A stretch of DNA of 64,000 nt from Clostridia bacterium (GTDB lineage: Bacteria > Bacillota > Clostridia > Oscillospirales > CAG-382), in the NCBI GenBank assembly GCA_017397955.1, contig JAFQHL010000031.1:1-64000 (forward strand). The letters are read 5' to 3'. Position 1 is the first letter of the stretch. Each line of letters starts with the position of its first letter. Positions 57,508-64,000 of the stretch are shown in pieces. Both the position numbers and the translations under genes were made by a program. The notes below the pieces were generated by a model. That model was not told the DNA's origin and did no database searches. It saw nothing but the letters and a program-made list of their open reading frames with translations.

Positions 57508-58341
57508 GTGAATATATTAGAAGCTGTAGTTTACGGCGTAGTACAGGGCGTTGCGGAGTTTTTGCCCATATCCAGCTCAGGACATTTGGCACTGGCGCAA
57601 AACTTTTTCGGCAGTCGCAGTATAGACGATTTATTTACGTTTAACATACTATTGCATTTCGGCACCCTTGTTGCGGTGTTTATTATGTACGCCGCGGATG
57701 TTTGGCAACTTATAAAAAGCGCGTTTTCCTTGCTTGCCCGTCCTTTCAATGGCAAACTGAAGCAACCTCTTAACAGCGGTGAAAAGCTGTTTGTTATGCT
57801 TTGCATAGGCACGCTGGTGCTTATCCCCGCCGCTTTGCTTTCCGATAAGGTGGAAGCGTTGTCATCCGTAAGCTGGGCAATAGGCGTTTTGCTTTTGATA
57901 AATGGCTGTATGCTGTTTGTTTCCGATCGCTTAAGCCGCGGTAACGAAGATTTGGAGCAAAGCAAACTGCGTCGCGCTCTGTATATAGGGCTGTTTCAGC
58001 TGGGTGGCGTTTTGCCGGGTATATCCAGATCCGGCAGTACCATAACGGGCGGTCTTTTTAATAACTTAAACCGTAAAGAAGCATTAAGATTTTCCTTCTT
58101 GCTTTCAATTCCCGCCATTTTGGGCGCAAATCTTTTGGAGCTTGTATCGCTTGACGGTGATTTGTTCGGCGCGGTTGGCATATCTGCCTGCCTTGCAGGT
58201 ATGGCGGCGGCGGCGTTATCGGGCATATTTGCTATAAAAATACTTAACTATTTTGCAAAAAAGAAAAACTTTACCGTTTTTGCCGTTTACTGCTTTGCGG
58301 TAGGTATGGCGGCTATAATAGGTGATTTGTTTATAAAATAA
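57508..58341 (+). CDS. uppP: Undecaprenyl-diphosphate phosphatase
   Basis: 277 residues from GTG after AAGAAGGAG. It recycles the undecaprenyl lipid carrier for wall synthesis and can give bacitracin resistance. Motifs GVVQGVAEFLPISSSGHL (catalytic Glu) and LPGISRSGSTI (Arg, Ser) with 7-8 helices are those of BacA/UppP. The link with wall and secreted genes around is natural. Confidence 0.94.
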   Translation: MNILEAVVYGVVQGVAEFLPISSSGHLALAQNFFGSRSIDDLFTFNILLHFGTLVAVFIMYAADVWQLIKSAFSLLARPFNGKLKQPLNSGEKLFVMLCIGTLVLIPAALLSDKVEALSSVSWAIGVLLLINGCMLFVSDRLSRGNEDLEQSKLRRALYIGLFQLGGVLPGISRSGSTITGGLFNNLNRKEALRFSFLLSIPAILGANLLELVSLDGDLFGAVGISACLAGMAAAALSGIFAIKILNYFAKKKNFTVFAVYCFAVGMAAIIGDLFIK

Positions 58342-58395
58342 GGGTGAGAGCTTTTGGGGCTTCTCTACGTCAAATAATAACAGAACGGGAATAAT

Positions 58396-60993
58396 ATGGC
58401 AGAAAAGAAAAAAACTAACAGTAACACTAAAAAAACACCCGCCCGCAAACCTGCGGGCAAAACCAACGGCGGTGCAAAGCGCACGGTAACTCCTCAAAAA
58501 AAGGATAGGTCTGCCTTGGGGCTTATCATCACCTTGGTAGTAAGCGCATTGCTTTTGCTTATGCTGTTCGTAAAGGATATGGCGGTTGTTGGCGAATACC
58601 TGCGTCCTGCCGTCATGGGCGTTATGGGCTTTTGGGGCATGGCTTTACTGCCCTTTTATTTGATAAATCTTATACGCACCTGGTATAAGGACAGAAAGAA
58701 CGATAAGGTTGCGGCAAAATGGTTTTTGTCTGCCCTAAGCTTCTTACTGTTTCTTGCAATATTGCACCGCTTTACCGCGGGCGGTGGCGAGCTTTTGACA
58801 TTAAAGGGAAATATGTTTGCCGCAGGCAAAGCAGGCAAAGGCGCGGGCGTTTTAGGCGGTTACCTTTATGTGTCGCTTTCTGCTCTTTTAGGCTCGGTTG
58901 CTACGGCAATAGTGTGTTGGACTTTGTTTTTGCTTACCTTGCCTTTGCTGTTTGACACAACGCCACTTAAGGTTTTGCGCTTTGTAGTAAACGGCATACG
59001 CACCGTTACCGTGCAGGTAAGTGATGATGTTTATGACGACGGGGAAGAGCTTAGTGCCGTTGTGGAAACTCCCACAAAGAAAAACGTGGGCAGGGCAGGG
59101 GCAGAGCTTAGGGAGCCTCCTCAACGCACTACCACCGAAAAGAAGAAAAAGGTACACCTTATCACCGAGGAGGATTTACCTTATAACGAGATTACTACTA
59201 TTCCCGAACAAATAGAAATCAACCGTACTCGCAAGGCAAAGAAGGTTGAAGAAAAGCCCTTGTATAAGGAGCTTCCTGTTGAGCCTGCTTTGCAAGAGTC
59301 TGATTTGGAAGAACCTGATGTTTCCGAGGAGCCTGTTGTTGAGGTACAGCCCGTGGAACAGCCCGCTTTTGAAAAAACTGTTTTGGAAGCTCCCATACAG
59401 GAAGACCCTGTTGTTACTGATACTCTTGAGGAAGAGCCTGAGGATAAGGGATCCCTTCCTCCCGTTACCGTAGATAAGGAAACGGTTAACAACGATGTAC
59501 CTTATATGTTTCCTCCGCTTAGTTTGCTTGCACCTAAGGAAAGAAGCACCCTTGGTATGTCTGCGGAGGAAAGCCGTCGTACAAGCGAGCTGCTTATAGA
59601 TACACTTTCCAATTTCGGCGTTGGCGCAAAGCTTATCAATACCAGCCACGGTCCTACCGTTACCCGTTTTGAACTTCAGCCCGATACGGGTGTAAGAGTA
59701 CGCAAAATCTCTAATTTAAGTGACGATATCGCTTTGCATCTTGCGGCAACCAGCGTAAGAATAGAAGCACCTATCCCCGGCAAATCCGCCGTGGGTATAG
59801 AAATTCCCAACAAGACAAAGAGCATTGTAAGGCTTAGAGAATTACTTGAGGATTACGGCTACAAAAACGCCAAAAGCAACCTGCTTTGTTGCTTAGGTAT
59901 GGACGTTGTAGGCAACCCCGTACATCTGGATATATCCAAAATGCCCCACCTGCTTATAGCGGGTGCTACGGGTATGGGTAAATCCGTTTGTATCAATTCC
60001 CTTATAGTATCTTTGCTTTACCGTGCCCGCCCCGACGAGGTTAAGCTTATACTTATCGACCCCAAAAAGGTAGAGTTTGCAGATTATAACGGTATCCCTC
60101 ATCTTCTTGTACCCGTAGTGACCGAGCCTAAAAAGGCGGCAGGTTCACTAAGCTGGGCGGTTATGGAAATGGAACGCCGTTTCTCCGAGATACAGGAGGT
60201 TGGCGCAAGAAATCTGGAAGAGTACAACGAGTTTACTGCAGACGACCCCGAAAAAGAATACATTCCTCAGGTGGTTATAGTTATCGACGAGCTGGCTGAC
60301 CTTATGATGACAGCTCCCTCTGAGGTGGAAAACTCCATTTGCCGTCTTGCACAGAAGGCAAGAGCGGCGGGTATGTACCTTATTATCGGTACTCAAAGAC
60401 CTTCCGTTGACGTTATTACAGGTCTTATTAAGGCAAATATCCCTTCCCGTATCGCCTGCAAGGTTGCATCTCAGGTGGACAGCCGTACCATACTTGATAT
60501 TACAGGTGCGGAAAAACTGCTTGGCAAGGGTGATATGCTTTATAACCCCGTTGGCGCAACAAAGCCTTTGCGTGTTCAGGGTGCCTTTGTAGAGGGCAGG
60601 GAGGTTATATCTGTCTGCACATATCTTAAGGAGGCGGCAGAAGCGCATTACAGCGAAGACGTAATGCAGATAATAGAAAAAGAAGCACAGCTTTGCGGTG
60701 AAAAAGGCTCTAAACGCGCCGCTGAGGCAGATGCAGAGGATGGCGGAAATATGGACCCCTTGGAGCTTGATGCACTTGAGGTGGGCTTGGATTGCGAATC
60801 AATTTCCACATCATTGCTACAGCGCAGACTTGCTATCGGTTACGCCCGCGCCGCAAGGATTATAGACAAGCTGGAAGCAAAAGGGCTCATCAGTCCCTAT
60901 GATTCTGCTACCAAAAAGCGCGTAGTGACTATTTCAAGGGAAGGCTTGGCGCAAATGAAGATGAATGCTGTTGACGGAGGACACGCAGAATGA
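58396..60993 (+). CDS. DNA translocase FtsK/SpoIIIE
   Basis: 865 residues. Basic start (MAEKKKTNSNTKKT), four membrane helices (~36-200), a long acidic linker rich in Glu, Pro and Val (~215-370), then the motor: Walker A GATGMGKSVCINS (~522-534), Walker B VVIVIDELADLMM, RPSVDVITGLIKANIPSR, and a C-terminal winged gamma domain (ALEVGLDCESISTSLLQRRL). It pumps chromosomal DNA through the septum during division or sporulation. Whether it is the SpoIIIE or FtsK/SftA type cannot be fixed. It overlaps the lipoprotein gene by 4 bases. Confidence 0.94.
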   Translation: MAEKKKTNSNTKKTPARKPAGKTNGGAKRTVTPQKKDRSALGLIITLVVSALLLLMLFVKDMAVVGEYLRPAVMGVMGFWGMALLPFYLINLIRTWYKDRKNDKVAAKWFLSALSFLLFLAILHRFTAGGGELLTLKGNMFAAGKAGKGAGVLGGYLYVSLSALLGSVATAIVCWTLFLLTLPLLFDTTPLKVLRFVVNGIRTVTVQVSDDVYDDGEELSAVVETPTKKNVGRAGAELREPPQRTTTEKKKKVHLITEEDLPYNEITTIPEQIEINRTRKAKKVEEKPLYKELPVEPALQESDLEEPDVSEEPVVEVQPVEQPAFEKTVLEAPIQEDPVVTDTLEEEPEDKGSLPPVTVDKETVNNDVPYMFPPLSLLAPKERSTLGMSAEESRRTSELLIDTLSNFGVGAKLINTSHGPTVTRFELQPDTGVRVRKISNLSDDIALHLAATSVRIEAPIPGKSAVGIEIPNKTKSIVRLRELLEDYGYKNAKSNLLCCLGMDVVGNPVHLDISKMPHLLIAGATGMGKSVCINSLIVSLLYRARPDEVKLILIDPKKVEFADYNGIPHLLVPVVTEPKKAAGSLSWAVMEMERRFSEIQEVGARNLEEYNEFTADDPEKEYIPQVVIVIDELADLMMTAPSEVENSICRLAQKARAAGMYLIIGTQRPSVDVITGLIKANIPSRIACKVASQVDSRTILDITGAEKLLGKGDMLYNPVGATKPLRVQGAFVEGREVISVCTYLKEAAEAHYSEDVMQIIEKEAQLCGEKGSKRAAEADAEDGGNMDPLELDALEVGLDCESISTSLLQRRLAIGYARAARIIDKLEAKGLISPYDSATKKRVVTISREGLAQMKMNAVDGGHAE

Positions 60994-61571
60994 TAAAGCA
61001 AAAGCTTATAATTCTTTCCGTGTTATTGCTTGTTGCCGTGGTATCAAGTGTAGTTGTGTTTACCGCTTGTGGCAATAAGGATGCGGTTAGCTTTGAGGGT
61101 ACGGATGACAAAAGCAGCCCCATAGAAACAGCAATAACCGCCATAGTTAACGGCGATGGAGAGGGCTACTATTCCGCATTTCCGCCGGAGCTTAAAGAGG
61201 CGTACGAGGATGGATATGTAATAAAAGGCACTTTTGCGCCCTGCAATACTATGTCAGAGTACCTTACAAACTATATGGTAAAGGTAAACAAGGCAAACTA
61301 TGGCGAGGATTATACCCTTGCGGTAGAGTTTTTTGGTGAAGAACAGATTACCGTTGCCGAGCTTGATGACATGAACAACGACCCTAATCTGGACTATTAC
61401 ACCTATAAAAGATTTGTTACAGAAGAAAACACCGAGGAGGTATGGCGCATAAAGCTTAAGCTAAGCTATGAAGGTAGCTACGGCAACGAGGAAAAGGAGC
61501 AAAGCGTTTATGTGGTAAAGCAGGATGGCTGTTGGTACCTGCACCCTCATTTTGTATTTTTTGGCTTTTAA
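60990..61571 (+). CDS. Lipoprotein of unknown function
   Basis: 193 residues. Signal peptide with lipobox VFTAC (Cys ~27). The remaining domain is acidic with a YYSAFPPELKEAYEDGY stretch and a closing strand pair (EQSVYVVKQDGCWYLHP) like a DUF4878/NTF2-style lipoprotein, but I do not assign a family. The ATGA overlap with ftsK/spoIIIE suggests coupled expression. Confidence 0.72.
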   Translation: MIKQKLIILSVLLLVAVVSSVVVFTACGNKDAVSFEGTDDKSSPIETAITAIVNGDGEGYYSAFPPELKEAYEDGYVIKGTFAPCNTMSEYLTNYMVKVNKANYGEDYTLAVEFFGEEQITVAELDDMNNDPNLDYYTYKRFVTEENTEEVWRIKLKLSYEGSYGNEEKEQSVYVVKQDGCWYLHPHFVFFGF

Positions 61572-61583
61572 AGGGTTTATAGG

Positions 61584-62024
61584 ATGAATGTAAAAAAATC
61601 GGATTTAATAAAAGAGTTTTTTCGTTACGCTTGTGTCGGCGGAATAGCTTTTTTGGTGGATTTTGGCATATTTGCTTTGCTTAGAGAGTTTATATTTACA
61701 GGGGAAGGAAAGACTGCACTTGTTGTTTCCACCGCCGCAGGCTTTTTAGCGGGGCTTACCGTAAACTACCTGTTGTCAATGGCTGTGGTTTTTCGCAGCG
61801 AAAATCAGCAAAAGCAAGGGAAAACCAAAAAGGCGTTCTTTGTGTTTGCCGCCGTCGGTGTGATAGGGCTTTTTCTAACGGAGCTGTTACAGCTGGCGGG
61901 AGAGGGCATTGTTGGTGACCGTTTGGGTGAGCTTGGCAAGTACGCCGTAAAGATTTGCGTAACGGGTATTGTTTTGTTATGGAATTACGCGGGCAGAAAA
62001 ATTTTTGTTTTTAAAGGAGAATAG
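61584..62024 (+). CDS. GtrA-family membrane protein
   Basis: 146 residues with four helices. [24 protein letters not shown] at the start (given in part) and [14 protein letters not shown] fit GtrA/DPMS-type proteins, thought to flip or hold lipid-linked sugars. Next to a UGM-like flavoprotein and uppP it points to glycan building at the membrane. Two bases separate it from the next gene. Confidence 0.85.
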   Translation: MNVKKSDLIKEFFRYACVGGIAFLVDFGIFALLREFIFTGEGKTALVVSTAAGFLAGLTVNYLLSMAVVFRSENQQKQGKTKKAFFVFAAVGVIGLFLTELLQLAGEGIVGDRLGELGKYAVKICVTGIVLLWNYAGRKIFVFKGE

Positions 62025-62026
62025 GC

Positions 62027-63580
62027 ATGAAGAATAAAAAACACGCCGTTATTATAGGTGCAGGCCCCGCAGGGCTTACCGCCGCTTATGAGCTGCTTAC
62101 AAAAACCGATATTCTGCCTATTGTCATAGAAGAAAGTCCTTTTATGGGTGGTATATCCCGTACCGCAAACCACAAAGGAAACCGTATGGATTTGGGCGGT
62201 CACCGCTTTTTCTCCAAGGATAAGCGGGTAACAGATTTTTGGCAGATGTTGTTGCCCACCCAAGGCGCTCCGTCTTCCGACGATATAATAACGGGAAATG
62301 TTAAGCCCCTTGCAGAGGGTGGTCCCGACCCCGAAAAAGAGGATAAGGTTATGCTTGTGCGTACCCGTGTATCCCGCATATTTTATTTGCGTAAATTTTT
62401 TGATTATCCTATCTCCATGAAAGCTGAAACCTTTAAGAATATGGGCTTTGGCAGGACGGTTAAAAGCGGTTTTGGCTATCTTAAAAGCTGTGCTTTTAAA
62501 AAGCCGGAGACCAACCTTAAAAACTTTTATATAAACCGCTTTGGCAAACCCTTGTACGAGATGTTTTTTGAGGATTATACGGAAAAGCTTTGGGGCGTTA
62601 ATCCGGAGAATATCTCTGCCGACTGGGGCGCACAGCGGGTTAAGGGATTGTCGCTGAAAAAAGCCTTGCTTTCTATGCTTAAAAAAGATAAAAGCCAAAC
62701 GGAAACCTCACTTATAGAGCAGTTTATATATCCCAAAAAGGGCCCCGGTCAGCTGTGGGAGACCTTGGCAGACAAGGTGGCAGAGCTTGGCGGAATAATA
62801 CTTACGGAAACAAAAGCTTTGGGCGTAATAAGCGAGGGGAACAAAATAACAGGTGTGCGCGTGCTTAGGGAAGGTAAGGAAAGCGTGTTGGACTGTGACT
62901 ATGCGCTGTCTTCCATGCCCGTAAAGGACTTGATAGCAGGCTTTGACAGCGCACCCGACGATGTGCGTAGGATAGCTGAGGAATTGCCTTATCGTGATTT
63001 TATAACCGTAGGTTTGCTTGTGGACAAGCTGCTGCTTGAGAACAAAACCAATATGAAGACCGTTGGTAACATAGTCCCCGACTGTTGGATATATATACAG
63101 GAGCGGGATGTAAAGCTTGGCAGACTTCAAATATTCAACAACTGGTCGCCCTATATGGTTGCCGACCCGAAAAACACCGTGTTTATGGGCTTGGAGTATT
63201 TTTGTAACGAAGGCGACGATATGTGGAATATGACGGAGGAGGAGTTTATAAACTTCGCCATAGACGAAGTGGAAAAGATAGATATCCTCCGCCGTGCCGA
63301 TGTTAAGGACAGCGTGTGCTTGAAGGTTAAGAAGGCATACCCCGCCTATTTCGGTGCCTACGGGCAGTTTGACAGGGTAAGGGGATTCTTGGACGGCTTT
63401 GAAAACCTGTTCTGTATCGGCAGAAACGGTCAGCACCGTTACAACAATATGGACCACTCTATGCTTACCGCTATGGAGGCGGTGGATGCAATATCTAAGG
63501 GTAGTACGGATAAACAGGCGGTTTGGGAGGTCAACACAGAAAAAGAGTACCACGAAACCGCTAAAAATGAGGAGAACTGA
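62027..63580 (+). CDS. FAD-dependent oxidoreductase, UDP-galactopyranose mutase-like
   Basis: 517 residues. Dinucleotide fold [17 protein letters not shown], the next Glu region [10 protein letters not shown], then [34 protein letters not shown], and a C-terminal flavin loop [17 protein letters not shown]. It belongs to the amine-oxidase/UGM-like superfamily frequently placed beside GtrA and glycan genes. It is longer than true UGM (~370), so the substrate may be another nucleotide or lipid-linked sugar. Confidence 0.8.
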   Translation: MKNKKHAVIIGAGPAGLTAAYELLTKTDILPIVIEESPFMGGISRTANHKGNRMDLGGHRFFSKDKRVTDFWQMLLPTQGAPSSDDIITGNVKPLAEGGPDPEKEDKVMLVRTRVSRIFYLRKFFDYPISMKAETFKNMGFGRTVKSGFGYLKSCAFKKPETNLKNFYINRFGKPLYEMFFEDYTEKLWGVNPENISADWGAQRVKGLSLKKALLSMLKKDKSQTETSLIEQFIYPKKGPGQLWETLADKVAELGGIILTETKALGVISEGNKITGVRVLREGKESVLDCDYALSSMPVKDLIAGFDSAPDDVRRIAEELPYRDFITVGLLVDKLLLENKTNMKTVGNIVPDCWIYIQERDVKLGRLQIFNNWSPYMVADPKNTVFMGLEYFCNEGDDMWNMTEEEFINFAIDEVEKIDILRRADVKDSVCLKVKKAYPAYFGAYGQFDRVRGFLDGFENLFCIGRNGQHRYNNMDHSMLTAMEAVDAISKGSTDKQAVWEVNTEKEYHETAKNEEN

Positions 63581-63582
63581 CC

Positions 63583-64000
63583 GTGGATAACCAAGCTTTT
63601 ACTCTTACGGAAAAACAGCCTTGGTACAAAAGCCTGTTCTACGGCAGTACCTTGTTTGATTTCTGCATGGCACATCCTTATATAACCACGGCTTTTTTCA
63701 GCCTGTGCTGTCTGTTCATAGGTCAACAGCATCAGATACTTAAGGGAAATGCCTGTTATATGCTGGGTACAAACGGTAGCTTTATAGTCTTGCCGCGGCT
63801 TTGCCTTGTCATTGCGGTATTGTTTCTTGCGGTACAGCTGGGTTTTGGCATAAAATCGCGCTTAAATCCCGCGGCAGAGGATAACGGCACTCCAAGGCTT
63901 ATTGCTACGGCGGCGGTATTACTCTCCGTTTTTAGCTTTGGCTTTTTCGGCTTTAATGTTATCAGCCTGTATACGGTTGCCGTGCTTGCTGCACTTTGCC
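63583..64000 (+). CDS. Membrane protein, N-terminal part (runs off the window)
   Basis: The frame starts with GTG at 63583 after GAGGAG and is open to the end (139 codons seen). The first residues read MDNQAFTLTEKQPWYKS. Hydrophobic helices occur at ~30-50 (AHPYITTAFFSLCCLFIG), ~70-95 and ~110-135. The context (GtrA and UGM-like genes upstream) suggests a polytopic glycan-related protein such as a glycosyltransferase or YfhO-like protein, but no motif shows it. Confidence 0.7.
   Translation, partial: MDNQAFTLTEKQPWYKSLFYGSTLFDFCMAHPYITTAFFSLCCLFIGQQHQILKGNACYMLGTNGSFIVLPRLCLVIAVLFLAVQLGFGIKSRLNPAAEDNGTPRLIATAAVLLSVFSFGFFGFNVISLYTVAVLAALC

Overview
The window looks like a chromosomal segment from a low-to-mid GC, anaerobic, gut-type Clostridia bacterium, probably Oscillospirales-like. 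The evidence is Firmicutes gene order (ylxM-ffh-rpsP-khpA-rimM-trmD; ruvC-ruvA-ruvB; ECF module beside truA), strong AGGAGG ribosome sites, TTGACA/TATAAT promoters, BspA-type leucine-rich secreted proteins and type I dockerins. The assignment is by family recognition only, with no database search.

Layout. 1-1030: a cut signal-peptide gene, then two tandem ~329 bp units, each encoding an identical 22-residue hydrophobic peptide with a convergent antisense promoter. This looks like a duplicated type I toxin-antitoxin locus, bounded by 18 bp palindromes. 1104-1344: an unassigned structured RNA candidate. 1429-1502: tRNA-Gln(CUG). 1611-13035 (minus): cohesin-dockerin protein, uvrC, ptsH, two DUF4330-like proteins, an O-antigen-ligase-like protein, the trmD-to-ylxM operon, and a ClpC-like protein with a degenerate second ATPase domain. 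13194-20424 (plus): a stalk-like membrane protein, a glucosaminidase with dockerin and two large BspA-LRR/dockerin proteins, with a small RHH regulator on the other strand. 20622-25721 (minus): tetR, TSCPD protein, cysE, ROK kinase, GH4 6-phospho-glycosidase, ahcY. 25913-33942 (plus): a compact aromatic amino acid operon (pheA, aroB, aroC, aroE-aroK fusion, aroQ, aroA, tyrA-DAHP synthase fusion) holding every step from erythrose-4-P/PEP to chorismate plus both prephenate branches. 34134-49908 (minus): ruvCAB, a methyltransferase, ecfA1-ecfA2-ecfT, truA, DUF5711, cvpA, clpE, a P-type ATPase homologue lacking nearly all catalytic motifs, a DUF1858 protein, GDPD, mscL and a pyridoxal kinase. 50124-53882 (plus): acpP, HAD phosphatase, nagA, ROK-like kinase, small HTH protein. 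53983-54134: a short element with 30 bp perfect inverted repeats. 54330-55841 (minus): dapF, ung. 55995-64000 (plus): secreted repeat protein, uppP, ftsK/spoIIIE, lipoprotein, gtrA, FAD-dependent UGM-like protein and a truncated membrane protein.

Most interesting: the tandem type I toxin-antitoxin candidate with its palindromes; the neighbouring three-way-junction RNA; the P-type ATPase pseudoenzyme; the ClpC-like protein with a dead D2 ring; and the in-frame TyrA-DAHP synthase fusion that keeps an intact internal ribosome binding site. The cohesin and dockerin genes suggest a small cell-surface scaffold system encoded at two nearby loci.
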